A stretch of 64,000 nt of DNA from Candidatus Nitrosocaldus tengchongensis (GTDB lineage Archaea > Thermoproteota > Nitrososphaeria > Nitrososphaerales > Nitrosocaldaceae), in the NCBI GenBank assembly GCA_013538675.1, contig JACAFJ010000002.1:1-64000 (forward strand), in the 5' to 3' direction. Positions 1-9,047 of the stretch are shown here, piece after piece. The notes beneath the pieces were generated by a model. The model had not been told where the DNA came from. It saw only the letters and a program-made list of their open reading frames with translations, and did not search any database. Within the stretch, counting starts at the first letter, position 1. Each line of letters starts with the position of its first letter. Both the position numbers and the translations under genes were made by a program.

Positions 1-1
1 T

Positions 2-763
2 GAGCGTACACTGATAATAGCAGAGCCATACAGCAAGGTACACTACATAGAGGGATGCACAGCACCAATCTACTCAACAGAGTCATTGCATTGTGCTGTT
101 GTAGAGGTTATAGCAAAGAAGGGCGCAACAGTACGCTACACAACGCTCCAGAACTGGAGTAATGATGTATACAATCTAGTAACGAAGAGGGCATATGCGT
201 ATGAGGATGCTGTTGTTGAGTGGGTTGATGCAAATATAGGGAGCAAGTTAACCATGAAGTACCCATCTGTATACCTGCTAGGAAAGAATGCTAGGGCAGA
301 TCTGTTGAGCGTTGCTTTTGCTGGCAAGGGTCAGCATCAGGATACTGGAGCAAAGGCAGTGCATCTTGCACCAAACACAACCTCAAAGATAATCTCAAAG
401 TCAGTCAGCAAGGATGGAGGAAGAACATCCTATAGAGGGTTGTTGCATGTTGCAAAGGGCGCTACTAACGTAAAGTCAACTGTGCGATGTGATGCCCTGC
501 TTATAGATGAGATATCTAGGACAGATACATATCCATACATAGAGGTTAATGAGGATGATGCAACGATAACACATGAGGCTAGTGTAGGGAAGATAGGTGA
601 GGATCAGATCTTCTACATAATGAGTAGAGGCTATACTGAGCAGGAGGCTCTAAGCCTAATAGTCTCAGGCTTCCTAGAGGTGTTCACAAAGGAGTTGCCA
701 ATGGAGTATGCTGTTGAGTTCAACAGGTTAATAAAGATGGAGATGGAGGGGGCAGTAGGCTAG
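2..763 (+). CDS. sufB: SufB, Fe-S cluster assembly scaffold (5' truncated)
   Basis: The gene is cut by the left window edge; 253 codons remain, against about 465-480 residues in the family. SufB is the cytoplasmic scaffold of the SUF system and builds Fe-S clusters with SufC and SufD. The visible part is the C-terminal beta-helix domain and the terminal helical segment ([20 protein letters not shown]). The Cys in [11 protein letters not shown] and the acidic stretch [14 protein letters not shown] match the conserved Cys and Glu positions of E. coli SufB involved in cluster assembly (family knowledge). It is followed by sufD in the same direction after 51 nt. sufC probably lies just outside the window. 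Confidence 0.95.
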   Translation, partial: ERTLIIAEPYSKVHYIEGCTAPIYSTESLHCAVVEVIAKKGATVRYTTLQNWSNDVYNLVTKRAYAYEDAVVEWVDANIGSKLTMKYPSVYLLGKNARADLLSVAFAGKGQHQDTGAKAVHLAPNTTSKIISKSVSKDGGRTSYRGLLHVAKGATNVKSTVRCDALLIDEISRTDTYPYIEVNEDDATITHEASVGKIGEDQIFYIMSRGYTEQEALSLIVSGFLEVFTKELPMEYAVEFNRLIKMEMEGAVG

Positions 764-814
764 GCAAGGTATAGTAGTGGTAGATGTAGAAGAAAGAAAG
801 AGAGAAAGGGAGAG

Positions 815-2263
815 ATGCATATGAGCAATGTATTACACATCTCATCTTTTGATGAACAGATCATAAAGAAGGAGATCGGGTCAAGATACAATGAGCCAGA
901 ATGGTTAACAGAATACAGGATAAGATCACTTTATAATTATAAAATACTCCCAGATGAGACATCTCCACTCTTCAACAAGTATACTATAGCAGATCTCCTT
1001 GATTCTGGCAGGTTTACAATAACACTCGATTCTGTTACCAATGAGTTGGATGATGAGTTGAAGAGGAGGAGGGATGAGATAAGGAATGGTATAGTCATAA
1101 CCCAAGCAGGAAGAGATATAGAGGTTAGGGGGTTGAACAAAAGCCTTGAAGAGGGAGGGTTGGTAATAAAGGATATTATGGTTGCACTAAAGGATGATGA
1201 GTATGCTGAGATTATAAGGAGAGTATCTAGCAGGATAGATACTGGCGAGGATAGGTTCCTTGCATTAGAGCATGCACTATTCAACTCTGGCCTCTTCATA
1301 TATGTGCCAAGGGATATGGTGCTTGATGAACCTATAACCATAATCCGCTCTCTTCCAAGTGATGGCACAGTTGTTGAGAGGAACATCGTATATGCTGGTG
1401 CATCAAGCAGGGTAAGGATAGTTCAAGAACTCTATTCAGGATACAGCGATGATGCCAAAGGTAGCACTAGCAATGGTATCCAGCAGGCATACTTTGAATC
1501 AAATGGGTGCTACATAGAAGATAATGCAGATGTGGAGTTCATAACAACACAGGGCATGAGCGATGGTATAGCATACTTTACAAATAGGAAGGCATTCATA
1601 GCAAGGGATGCAAGGTTCAACTCGTATCTAGGCCTCTTTGGAGGAGCATTGAGTAGATGCAAGGTAGATAACATACTTGATGGCTTTGGTGCAAGTGCTG
1701 AACACTTCAATGTGATCTTTGGTAGCAATGCTCAGGTATTCGATCTTACAGCAAACATGATGCATCTGAAGGCAAATACAAGGGGTAGAGTGCTATCAAA
1801 GGCTATAGTCAAGGATGCATCAAGATCTCTATTCAAGGGCATGATAAATATAGGCAAGGATGCAAAGGGCTCAGAGTCATATCTTGCTGGTCACGCAATC
1901 ATCCTTAACAAGGGTGCAAGAGCAGACTCTATACCAGCACTAGAGATAGAGACCAATGAGGTTAAGGCAACACACTCTGCATCAATAGCACAGATGGATG
2001 AGGAGCAGATCTTCTACATGATGAGCAGAGGTATGAGCAGGGATGAGGCAAAGAGAGCAATAGTCTTTGGCTTCATAGAGCCATTGCTTAGGAGACTTAG
2101 CAGGGATGCAAGGATATACACAACTTACCTTGTAGACTGCAAGTGGAGGGGTAGATCATTGCTGCTAAGATCAGATGATGTGATGAGGGAGATATGGGAG
2201 GTTGAGGAGGAGTCTAGGAGGATAGAGAGCGATATATTCGAGAAGCACTACAAGTACCGATAG
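815..2263 (+). CDS. sufD: SufD-like Fe-S assembly protein
   Basis: 482 aa, paralogous to SufB and its partner in the SufBCD complex. The C-terminal half repeats the SufB pattern (LNKGARADSIPALEIETNEV, then ATHSASIAQMDEEQIFYMMS), with the conserved His in the THSAS segment. The N-terminal half is SufD-specific, including GLFIYVPRDMVLDEPI. A purine-rich GGGAG sequence precedes ATG 815; the in-frame ATG at 821 is an alternative start. It is the second visible gene of the sufB-sufD-Rieske-sufS-sufU operon. Confidence 0.93.
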   Translation: MHMSNVLHISSFDEQIIKKEIGSRYNEPEWLTEYRIRSLYNYKILPDETSPLFNKYTIADLLDSGRFTITLDSVTNELDDELKRRRDEIRNGIVITQAGRDIEVRGLNKSLEEGGLVIKDIMVALKDDEYAEIIRRVSSRIDTGEDRFLALEHALFNSGLFIYVPRDMVLDEPITIIRSLPSDGTVVERNIVYAGASSRVRIVQELYSGYSDDAKGSTSNGIQQAYFESNGCYIEDNADVEFITTQGMSDGIAYFTNRKAFIARDARFNSYLGLFGGALSRCKVDNILDGFGASAEHFNVIFGSNAQVFDLTANMMHLKANTRGRVLSKAIVKDASRSLFKGMINIGKDAKGSESYLAGHAIILNKGARADSIPALEIETNEVKATHSASIAQMDEEQIFYMMSRGMSRDEAKRAIVFGFIEPLLRRLSRDARIYTTYLVDCKWRGRSLLLRSDDVMREIWEVEEESRRIESDIFEKHYKYR

Positions 2264-2320
2264 ATTAGATTAGATGGTTGGTTGGTTGGATGGATGGATG
2301 ATAGTAGCAGTAGTATAGAT
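2261..2320. repeat. Tandem short repeats in operon spacer
   Basis: The spacer between sufD and the Rieske gene consists of back-to-back short tandem repeats: TAGAT units, then TTGG units, TGGA units and AGT/GTA units. Similar triplet tracts fill other operon spacers in this window. No gene or clear signal is seen beyond the repeats. Confidence 0.75.
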
Positions 2321-2329
2321 TGATTGGGC

Positions 2330-2638
2330 ATGAACTGGATCAAGGTATGCAGTAAGCAGGATCTTAAGGAGAATGAGATACTGAGCATAGATTTGGATGG
2401 TAGAGAGTTGATGCTCATCCTCCAGAATGATACCATCTACGTTCTTGATAGGATATGCACGCATATGGATGCTGATCTTAGCATGGGTTTCCTTGCTGAA
2501 GGACAGATCACATGCCCATTACATCTATCAAGCTTCAGGTTGGAGGATGGTGTAGCACTGAACCCTCCAGCAGAGAAGCCATTGAGGAGATACAATGTTA
2601 AAATAGATGGCGATGATATATACGTGCAGGTGGGCTAG
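2330..2638 (+). CDS. Rieske-type [2Fe-2S] ferredoxin
   Basis: 102-aa soluble protein with both Rieske ligand boxes: CTH near residue 43 and CPLH about 18 residues later (CPLHLSSFRLEDG). These bind a [2Fe-2S] cluster through two Cys and two His. There is no transmembrane segment, so it resembles soluble Rieske ferredoxins of the NirD or dioxygenase type rather than the bc1 subunit. ATG 2330 is preferred over the upstream in-frame TTG 2324. It lies between sufD and sufS with only 2 nt to sufS. A role in supplying electrons to, or receiving clusters from, the SUF machinery is inferred from position only. Confidence 0.9.
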   Translation: MNWIKVCSKQDLKENEILSIDLDGRELMLILQNDTIYVLDRICTHMDADLSMGFLAEGQITCPLHLSSFRLEDGVALNPPAEKPLRRYNVKIDGDDIYVQVG

Positions 2639-2640
2639 TA

Positions 2641-3948
2641 ATGCTGAGCATCTTGGATGTTGAGAGGATAAGGGCTGACTTTCCAATACTGAGCAGGAAG
2701 GTTAGGAATGGTAAGAGGTTGATCTACTTCGATAATGCTGCTACAACACAGAAGCCAAGACAGGTTATAGATGCTATATACAACTACTACATGAACTACA
2801 ATGCAAACATACACAGGGCAGTGCACCAACTCTCTGAGGAGGCTACTGATGCGTATGAAGGTTCAAGAGCAAAGGTTGCTAGGTTCATAGATGCAAAGAG
2901 TGATGAGATTATATTTGTAAGGAATGCGACGGAAGCGATAAACCTTGTAGCATATGCATGGGGGAGGGCAAACATAAAGGCTGGAGATACTATAGTGGTT
3001 AGTGAGATGGAGCATCACAGCAATGTAGTGCCATGGCAGATGCTTGCTAAAGAGAAGGGTGCCAGACTACACTACATAAGGATAGATTATGGTGATGTTA
3101 CTGCTGCTGATGATGATGAAAAGGAGGGAGGAGGAGAAGGAGAGGGTTATCGTGATGGCTCACTCATACTAGATGATCTCTATCATGCTATATCACATGT
3201 TGATGTTAAACTTGTTGCTATAAGTCATATGTCAAACGTACTAGGCAATATAAACCCAGTCAAGGAGATAGTTGAGATATGTAAGGATAAGGATATAAGG
3301 GTTCTTGTTGATGGCGCCCAATCTGCTCCTCATATGCCCATAGATATGAAAGATATTGGATGTGACTTCTTTGCATTCTCTGCACACAAGATGCTTGGTC
3401 CAACTGGTGTTGGTGTACTCTATGCTAAGAGGGAGATACTTGATGCTATGGATCCATTCATAGGAGGCGGGGATATGATAAGGGAAGTGCACAAGTATGA
3501 TGCAGTATGGAACGATCTCCCATGGAAGTTCGAGGCAGGCACACCAAACATAGCAGATGTTATAGGCTTTGGTGCAGCTATAGATTACCTTGATGCTATA
3601 GGGATGGAGAATGTTAGGGCTTACGAGCATGAACTTACAGAGTACATGCTATCAAGGTTAATGGAGGTTAAGGGACTAAGACTCTATGGGAGTAGAGAGG
3701 CAGATAGACGTGGAGCAGTATTCTCATTCAACCTAGCAGATATACACCCCCATGATCTAGCAACTATACTGGATGAGGATGGGATAGCGATAAGATCTGG
3801 GCATCACTGTGCTCAACCACTGATGGAGAGATTAGGTGTTGCAGCAACATCTAGGGCAAGTCTATATATATATAATACAAGAGAGGAGATAGACAGGTTC
3901 ATAGACTCGCTAGAGAGGGCAAGGTTGATATTCAAGGTAGGGGGATGA
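2641..3948 (+). CDS. sufS: SufS-type cysteine desulfurase
   Basis: 435 aa, PLP-dependent group II cysteine desulfurase that releases sulfur from cysteine for Fe-S assembly. The PLP lysine is in FSAHKMLGPTGVGVLY. The catalytic Cys lies in IRSGHHCAQPLMERLGV. The histidine-rich motif EMEHHSNVVPWQ is also present. The N-terminal FDNAATTQKP segment is typical. An Asp/Glu/Gly-rich insertion at roughly residues 155-175 makes it longer than the usual ~410 aa and looks like a triplet-repeat expansion. The stop codon is immediately followed by the sufU start. Confidence 0.96.
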   Translation: MLSILDVERIRADFPILSRKVRNGKRLIYFDNAATTQKPRQVIDAIYNYYMNYNANIHRAVHQLSEEATDAYEGSRAKVARFIDAKSDEIIFVRNATEAINLVAYAWGRANIKAGDTIVVSEMEHHSNVVPWQMLAKEKGARLHYIRIDYGDVTAADDDEKEGGGEGEGYRDGSLILDDLYHAISHVDVKLVAISHMSNVLGNINPVKEIVEICKDKDIRVLVDGAQSAPHMPIDMKDIGCDFFAFSAHKMLGPTGVGVLYAKREILDAMDPFIGGGDMIREVHKYDAVWNDLPWKFEAGTPNIADVIGFGAAIDYLDAIGMENVRAYEHELTEYMLSRLMEVKGLRLYGSREADRRGAVFSFNLADIHPHDLATILDEDGIAIRSGHHCAQPLMERLGVAATSRASLYIYNTREEIDRFIDSLERARLIFKVGG

Positions 3949-4392
3949 ATGGATATGAGCAGTGCAGATATCTATAGGGAGATAATACTTGACTACTACA
4001 GGAACCCAAGGAACTATGGAAGGTTAGAGGCACCAGATGTAGTAGTTAGGGATACAAACCCTCTATGTGGGGATGAGGTTGAGATGCACATAAAGTTCGA
4101 GGATGGGAAGATAAAGGATATAAGGTTCAACGGCAAAGGATGTGCGATAAGCCAGGCAAGTGCATCCATGCTTACAGAGATGGTTATGAGCAAGAGTCTA
4201 GAAGAGGTTAAAGGTTTAGGGAAGCAGGATATACTTGAAGCCCTTGGCTTACCTAACCTTGGACCAGCAAGGATAAAGTGTGCTCTACTCTCTCTGAAGG
4301 TATTCAAACTTGGCATATACTCGTACCTTGCTGAGAAGATGGGTGAGAGTGAAGCCTCAAGCATAAAGGAGGAGGCATCAAGACTCTTTTGA
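3949..4392 (+). CDS. sufU: SufU/IscU-like scaffold or sulfur-transfer protein
   Basis: 147 aa, NifU-N/SufU family. The three conserved cysteines are visible in NPLCGDEVEM, GKGCAISQASASM and IKCALLS, and the Asp of CGD is present. These bind Zn and accept persulfide in SufU, or bind a cluster in IscU. The start codon abuts the sufS stop (TGA-ATG with no gap), so translation is probably coupled. It is the last gene of the SUF operon; the next gene is convergent. Confidence 0.94.
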   Translation: MDMSSADIYREIILDYYRNPRNYGRLEAPDVVVRDTNPLCGDEVEMHIKFEDGKIKDIRFNGKGCAISQASASMLTEMVMSKSLEEVKGLGKQDILEALGLPNLGPARIKCALLSLKVFKLGIYSYLAEKMGESEASSIKEEASRLF

Positions 4393-4476
4393 GTTTAGCA
4401 TCGTTTAGCATTAGTAGTCTAGTAGTCTAGTAAGTAAGATGTATACTATCTTAAGTTAATTAAAATTTAGGTAGTG

Positions 4477-5688
4477 CTAAGCCTTCGCTGCTACCCTCTC
4501 ATATGCCGCCTCCAGCACTTCAATCATAGGCAGCTTCTTCCCTGCAAGGTAGAGTACTAGTGCACCACCAGCAGTGCTTATATGATCAACCTTATCGCTT
4601 AGCCCAAACCTCTGGAGTGCTGCAGTCATATGCCCTCCACTAACTATTGTAGTGCTTAGAGATCTTGCAACTATCTCTAGCAATGTTCTTGTACCATATG
4701 CAAACTGCTCCCTCTCGAATGCACCAGCAGGCCCGCTCATGAATACAGTTCCAGCACCACTTATAACCTTCTCATAACTCTCTATGGTCTTGCTCCCTAT
4801 GTCTAGGATGATATCATCATCCTTGAACTCATCAAGATCCTTCTCAACCCTTGCGCCATTGTTCTCTGTAGCATAATCTACAGGGAGCATGAATACATTT
4901 GGATACTTCTGCATAAGCCTCCTAGCCTTCTCAACCAACGCTTCCTCCTTTATGCCTAGTTTGTTTGCCTTGAACCTGCCCTGGGCCATGAGGAATATTA
5001 TGGAGATGAGCCCAGTAAGGAGTACTCTATCAGCCCTCCCTCCCTGTATGAGCGTCTCTATCGCTTCAAGCCTATCTGAGATCTTTGAACCTCCAAGTAT
5101 GACTATGTAGGGGCCCTTTGCAACAGTAAGTACTCTATCTAGAGATTGCACTTCCCTAGCAACAAGCCTTCCAGCACATGCAGGAAGCAGGTAGGGGAAG
5201 CCTACTATGGATGGATGCGCCCTATGAGCAGATGGGAAGCAGTCTAGTATGCATGCATCCATGAGCCTAGCAAGTCTCTTGACCATGACTGTGTTTGCTG
5301 CATCCTTTGGAGTAAACTCATAGTTCTCCTCTGCACAGAACCTTAGATTATCTAAAAGTAGAACATCTCCATCCCTCATCCCTTCTATACGCCTCCTAGC
5401 CTCTGGACCTATAACATCTTCAACGAACATAACCCTTCTTCCTATGAGCCTCTCAAGTATCTCAGCATGCTGACTTAGATCTGTGTAGTCGTAGCGCCCA
5501 ACCCTGCCTTGATGGGAACCAACTACAACCTTTGAGTACTCCAACTCCTTTATTGTATTGCTTGCCTCGCTTATCCTTATACTCTCTATTATCTTCAGAG
5601 TATCTGGATGGATTGGAACATTCATATCAACCCTAATGAATACAGTCTTGCCCTTCAGATCTATATCATCTATTGTTAGCATATTCAT
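4477..5688 (-). CDS. pgk: Phosphoglycerate kinase
   Basis: 403 aa, full length. It interconverts 1,3-bisphosphoglycerate and 3-phosphoglycerate with ADP/ATP in glycolysis and gluconeogenesis. Motifs: FIRVDMNVPI near the N-terminus, SHQGRVGRYDYTDLSQHAE, FPSAHRAHPSIVG, GGSKISDRLEAIE, and the C-terminal SGGHMTAALQRFG nucleotide loop. It is transcribed away from the PAP2 gene. The shared 57-nt spacer carries a GGAGAGGAGG ribosome-binding-like sequence before the ATG, so this mRNA probably has a short leader. Confidence 0.97.
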   Translation of the reverse strand: MNMLTIDDIDLKGKTVFIRVDMNVPIHPDTLKIIESIRISEASNTIKELEYSKVVVGSHQGRVGRYDYTDLSQHAEILERLIGRRVMFVEDVIGPEARRRIEGMRDGDVLLLDNLRFCAEENYEFTPKDAANTVMVKRLARLMDACILDCFPSAHRAHPSIVGFPYLLPACAGRLVAREVQSLDRVLTVAKGPYIVILGGSKISDRLEAIETLIQGGRADRVLLTGLISIIFLMAQGRFKANKLGIKEEALVEKARRLMQKYPNVFMLPVDYATENNGARVEKDLDEFKDDDIILDIGSKTIESYEKVISGAGTVFMSGPAGAFEREQFAYGTRTLLEIVARSLSTTIVSGGHMTAALQRFGLSDKVDHISTAGGALVLYLAGKKLPMIEVLEAAYERVAAKA

Positions 5689-5745
5689 ATACTGTTATAC
5701 CTCCTCTCCCTATCCCTCCTCTATCTACACCCGCTACACCTAGTA

Positions 5746-6510
5746 GTGATAAAAACTTTATTTTGTATCCTTGTAATACTATCCATTGCTCTTAATCTAA
5801 CCTCTGTTATAGTAATGATAATATTGTTTTGCTCTGATCTGTTACACGTGCTTGGTAGAACAGCATTAGTACCTCTACGCTCTACAACATTCTTATCACT
5901 ACTCATAGCCTTTGCAATAGTAAGCATATTGGTAGCCTCTGGAGTAACAAGTGAGCTTGATAATAGCATATTCAATACATTAACTGGCTCTAGATCTTAT
6001 ACCATGGACCTCATCATGGTTGGGATAACTACTACAGCAGATATATTTCCAATCTACTTCTCTCCATTGCTCATAGTAGCATTGATACTCCTTGTAAGGA
6101 AGAGGAGTAGAAGGATAGGAGCAATACTAATGCTTGTTATACTCGTTACTGCACTAGCATCTCTACAGGTGAAGAATGTAGTACACAGAGATAGGCCAAG
6201 TTATGAGTTCAATGTAGAGGGTTTAGAGTATAATGTTGAGTTGGATGCTATAACAGTTGCTTCAAGTTCATATCCATCTGGGCATGCTGCTAGGAGTGCT
6301 GCTTTCGCACTTGTGCTGAGTTATATGCTTAGAGATAAGCGTATAGGTAGGATCAGCATAGGGATGCTCCTCTGGCTCTATCCCTTGCTTATATCATTCA
6401 GCAGGGTGTATGTAGGGGAGCACTATCCCATGGATGTTGTTGGAGGTATATTGTTGGGGCTCATAGTTGGTAACTTCATGGCCAGAGTATTTAGGTTGCA
6501 TGAAGTATGA
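5746..6510 (+). CDS. PAP2-family membrane phosphatase
   Basis: 254 aa integral membrane protein with about six hydrophobic segments. All three PAP2 signatures are visible: KNVVHRDRP (K-x6-RP), SYPSGHAARSAA (PSGH) and SRVYVGEHYPMD (SR-x5-H-x3-D). Members dephosphorylate lipid phosphates such as undecaprenyl or dolichyl diphosphate; the substrate here is unknown. The start is uncertain: GTG 5746 adds a first hydrophobic helix but lies over a TATA-like ATAAAAACTTTA, whereas ATG 5815 would fit a downstream transcript start. Confidence 0.85.
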   Translation: MIKTLFCILVILSIALNLTSVIVMIILFCSDLLHVLGRTALVPLRSTTFLSLLIAFAIVSILVASGVTSELDNSIFNTLTGSRSYTMDLIMVGITTTADIFPIYFSPLLIVALILLVRKRSRRIGAILMLVILVTALASLQVKNVVHRDRPSYEFNVEGLEYNVELDAITVASSSYPSGHAARSAAFALVLSYMLRDKRIGRISIGMLLWLYPLLISFSRVYVGEHYPMDVVGGILLGLIVGNFMARVFRLHEV

Positions 6511-6548
6511 TACTACAACACTACTACTACTATTATCCTAACATGTGG

Positions 6549-6854
6549 TTAGATCATCATCATGAAGGCATTGGCAGATTCATCATCAAGGAGGAGCAAT
6601 GCATAATAGTTGCTATCATGATGGTAGATGAGATATCTTATATTACCCTTGAATACATGCCTTATCCTTAGATTGAGTTCATTTAGTAGGGCATAACCTA
6701 TACTCTTTGCATTACCAGCCTTTGGTAGCAGTACCCTGAACCTTACTGCTTTATACTGCTCATAGAGTTGGAGCATGTTATCTACAGCATTCAGAGCCTC
6801 CCTTACATCATTAGCAGTGAACGAGTGTATCACTGGTACCTGTGATGGGTGCAT
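6549..6854 (-). CDS. Hypothetical protein, 101 aa
   Basis: Not recognised. It is a small soluble mixed alpha/beta protein (residues such as VRFRVLLPKAGNAKSIGYAL and IRYLIYHHDSNYYALLLLDD) with no signal or membrane segment. A TATA-like ACTTTATTTA lies about 25 nt upstream of ATG 6854 on the minus strand, the spacing seen for other leaderless genes here, which supports it as a real gene. It is convergent with the PAP2 gene. Confidence 0.6.
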   Translation of the reverse strand: MHPSQVPVIHSFTANDVREALNAVDNMLQLYEQYKAVRFRVLLPKAGNAKSIGYALLNELNLRIRHVFKGNIRYLIYHHDSNYYALLLLDDESANAFMMMI

Positions 6855-6952
6855 AGCCTATCTATTGTATTGGCGAGGTAAATAAAGTAATCTAATTAAC
6901 AGAATCTAATGGACAGACAGAGCGGTAGATGTCTACTCTCTTGGGTTCAAAT

Positions 6953-6960
6953 ATTTATAA
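6953..6960 (+). promoter_or_regulatory. TATA box of the Lrp-type RAM gene
   Basis: ATTTATAA lies 23 nt before ATG 6984. At the usual archaeal distance from TATA box to transcript start, this places the start at or next to the ATG, giving a leaderless mRNA. It also argues against the longer reading frame that begins upstream of the TATA box. Confidence 0.7.
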
Positions 6961-6983
6961 GCATATACAGTTCTAACTACTGC

Positions 6984-7217
6984 ATGAAGGCATTTGTGGA
7001 GATAAAGGTAGAGGCTGGCGCAAACATAGAGAGGATAATACAGTTGCTTAGGAGTACTGAAGGGGTTAGAGAGGCATTTGCTGTTACTGGGCATACGGAT
7101 ATAATAGCAAGTATAGAGGCTAGCGATCTCAAGGGTGTAGCAGATATAGTTACGCAGAAGATACATGCGATAAAGGGGATAGAGAATACAGAGACCATGG
7201 TATGTGTTGAGGATTGA
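6984..7217 (+). CDS. Stand-alone Lrp/AsnC ligand-binding (RAM) domain protein
   Basis: 77 aa. It matches the C-terminal effector-binding RAM domain of Lrp/AsnC regulators (AFVEIKVEAGANIERIIQLL, then VREAFAVTGHTDIIASIE and VTQKIHAIKGIENTETMV). The DNA-binding helix-turn-helix is absent. Such stand-alone domains form dimers or octamers that bind amino acids. ATG 6984 is chosen because the TATA box lies directly upstream and the longer frame has no family similarity. The target is unknown. Confidence 0.88.
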   Translation: MKAFVEIKVEAGANIERIIQLLRSTEGVREAFAVTGHTDIIASIEASDLKGVADIVTQKIHAIKGIENTETMVCVED

Positions 7218-7327
7218 TTAGTAGATGGTTGGTAAACATGCTACCTAATTTTTACTCTTGCAAAGTATGTCTGTTGGTTATTTAACACTTAAATTGGTAG
7301 TTATGGTAGAACCGTTGAGTAGCAGGT

Positions 7328-8170
7328 ATGCATGAGTACATAAAGGTTTCGTATGTTGATAAACCTCCAAGGCTCAACGAACCTTACATGATATGTGGGT
7401 TCCCAGGGAGTGGATACGTTGGTAAATTGGCTGTAGAGCATCTAGTGCAGGAACTAAACGCAAAGCCCATCATCGATATATACTCTTACTCATTCCCTCC
7501 ACAGGTTGTAATAAGGCATGATGGTACAGTTGAACTCATGAAGAATAGCATATACTATTGGCAGAGTGATGGTGGTAAGGGAAGGGATGATGGTAGTGGT
7601 CGTAGCAGTAGTAGTAGCAATGGTACTAACGATCTACTCCTGCTCACTGCAGATGCACAACCTTTAACCCCAGAGGGGGAGCATCTCCTTGCTGAGGCTA
7701 TAATAGATATTGCAGATGGGTTAAACACAAAGATGGTATTCACGCTGGCAGCGTACATAACAGGTGTATTCATGGATAAACCAAGGGTGTATGCAACAGC
7801 AACTAGCGCTGATATAATTGAAGGTTTCAAGAGTAGGGGGATAGCAACCATGGATAATGGTAGCATAACAGGCATGAACGGCCTACTACTCGGCATGGCT
7901 AGGCTGAAGGGGATCAGAGGCGTATGCCTACTTGCTGAGACATCTGGCTATGTTGTAGATGCAAAGGCATCACAAGCAGTGTTAAAGTCACTGTTGGAGT
8001 TGGTCAACATGAGCATAGATATGAGCAGTTTAGAGAAGAGGGCAAAGGATACGGAGGTTATAATAAAGGCTCTGGAGCAGCAGGCAAGGAGAGGTGGCAT
8101 GGGAAGCATCATGCAGGAGCAGTTGAGAGAAGAACAGGACAAGGATAGGGAGCTAGGCTATATAAGTTAG
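7328..8170 (+). CDS. PAC2-family (proteasome assembly chaperone-like) protein
   Basis: 280 aa, PAC2/DUF75 family, with the typical N-terminal MICGFPGSGYVGKLAVEHLV and TLAAYITGVFMDKPRVYATAT, followed by GSITGMNGLLLGMA. Archaeal members are ATP-grasp-associated or proteasome-chaperone-like proteins; no exact role is established for this one. Residues ~80-98 form a Gly/Ser/Asp-rich insert encoded by triplet repeats, in a place where the family normally has a short loop. The C-terminal ~60 residues are charged and probably helical. Confidence 0.88.
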   Translation: MHEYIKVSYVDKPPRLNEPYMICGFPGSGYVGKLAVEHLVQELNAKPIIDIYSYSFPPQVVIRHDGTVELMKNSIYYWQSDGGKGRDDGSGRSSSSSNGTNDLLLLTADAQPLTPEGEHLLAEAIIDIADGLNTKMVFTLAAYITGVFMDKPRVYATATSADIIEGFKSRGIATMDNGSITGMNGLLLGMARLKGIRGVCLLAETSGYVVDAKASQAVLKSLLELVNMSIDMSSLEKRAKDTEVIIKALEQQARRGGMGSIMQEQLREEQDKDRELGYIS

Positions 8171-8270
8171 GTTAGAATCTACATAAACTAACAATCAAAA
8201 TCTTCCTAGACAAGAGTACCATCTACTACCTACATATCTACCTACAACACTGATAAGTACATTATTATTA

Positions 8271-8567
8271 TTAGTATTCTACAACATCCAGTCTACCATA
8301 TCTACCTATATTTAGTGTATTCTCTCCCTTGAACTCTTTAGTATATCCATTTGTTATAGAGATCTTTGAACCCTCTCTAACCATATCTATCTGCTCATTC
8401 CAGAGCGTTAACTTTATCCTACCTGAGTCATCCTGGATTACACAGTCTGCAACCCTTGCCTTACTACCATCCTTCAGCCTAACCTCTCTAGCCTCTGATA
8501 CACTAACAACCTCTGCAGCATCTATAGATACTCTGCTCATCCCACCCCTTATATCTGATATTCGCAT
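8271..8567 (-). CDS. OB-fold single-stranded nucleic-acid-binding protein (RPA-like)
   Basis: 98 aa, one OB-fold with the pattern of archaeal RPA/SSB domains (AEVVSVSEAREVRLKDGSK, CVIQDDSGRIKLTLWNEQ, VREGSKISITNGYTKEFKGE). It presumably binds ssDNA. The ATG at 8567 is chosen because TTTATTATAA lies about 25-30 nt upstream on the minus strand. A longer frame would run back into the tRNA-Leu region and shows no family similarity. Confidence 0.85.
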   Translation of the reverse strand: MRISDIRGGMSRVSIDAAEVVSVSEAREVRLKDGSKARVADCVIQDDSGRIKLTLWNEQIDMVREGSKISITNGYTKEFKGENTLNIGRYGRLDVVEY

Positions 8568-8627
8568 ATGTAGATGGCAAGAGTAACACATTATAATAAA
8601 GGTTACCTTCCTTACATATGATAGCAA

Positions 8628-8760
8628 GCGGGGGTAGCAGAGCCTGGTCAAATGCGCGGGACTCAAGATCTATCTATCTCTTATCTGCAAGGATAGAGTG
8701 CCTAGTCGGTGGGTGATCCCGTCCCTTAGGGGTTCGTGGGTTCAAATCCCACCCCCCGCA
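8628..8760 (+). tRNA. tRNA-Leu (CAA) with one intron
   Basis: Cloverleaf built by hand. Acceptor GCGGGGG (8628-8634) pairs with CCCCCGC (8753-8759); discriminator A is at 8760. Anticodon stem CGGGA/TCCCG encloses loop CTCAAGA, anticodon CAA. A long variable arm (TCCC-TTA-GGGG) is typical of class II Leu. The T arm is GTGGG-TTCAAAT-CCCAC. A 48-nt intron (about 8668-8715) sits at canonical position 37/38. The 3' CCA is not encoded. Exact splice points are ambiguous by a base or two. Confidence 0.9.
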
Positions 8761-8895
8761 CCTCGCATGTAAGCATGCTAGCATGTTCCACCATCAATCA
8801 ACAACTAGTGTACTCTATACTATAGAGTCTCCAGTATGTACTTATCACTAAATATTTGATATATATTAATAAATAGTAGTAAGATTTACACAAAC

Positions 8896-8906
8896 TTTTT
8901 AAATAA
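8896..8906 (+). promoter_or_regulatory. TATA box upstream of the TrmB leader ORF
   Basis: TTTTTAAATAA ends 19 nt before ATG 8926. It places the transcript start at or near that ATG and well upstream of the TrmB coding region. No other TATA-like element is seen between 8906 and 9048. Confidence 0.65.
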
Positions 8907-8925
8907 ATATGTAATAATTAAAGGT

Positions 8926-9039
8926 ATGAACACAAAGAGTGTAATAGCAAGGGGCAAGGTGGATGGCGTAGAGGGCAAGTATGCATGTGCAGTCACTGCA
9001 GGTAGAGCAGGTGGTGAGGAAGAGGAGGGGGAGGTGTGA
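8926..9039 (+). CDS. Small leader ORF (37 codons) before TrmB
   Basis: ATG 8926 to TGA 9037-9039 encodes 37 residues, beginning MNTKSVIARGKVDGVEGK and ending in an acidic EEEEGEV tail. It lies at leaderless distance from the only visible TATA box. Its stop overlaps the GTG at 9036 that opens the TrmB reading frame (GTGA overlap). No family is recognised. It could be a small protein, or a leader peptide whose translation controls TrmB expression. Confidence 0.5.
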   Translation: MNTKSVIARGKVDGVEGKYACAVTAGRAGGEEEEGEV

Positions 9040-9047
9040 GGTTGGGG

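Noticed and set aside
2261-2320. Possible CRISPR-like repeats in operon spacers
   Set aside because: Units are 3-5 nt tandem repeats with no spacers; no CRISPR array or cas gene is present in the window.
3241-3630. 129-codon minus-strand frame inside sufS
   Set aside because: Antisense shadow of the cysteine desulfurase, Tyr/Ile-rich and without motifs.
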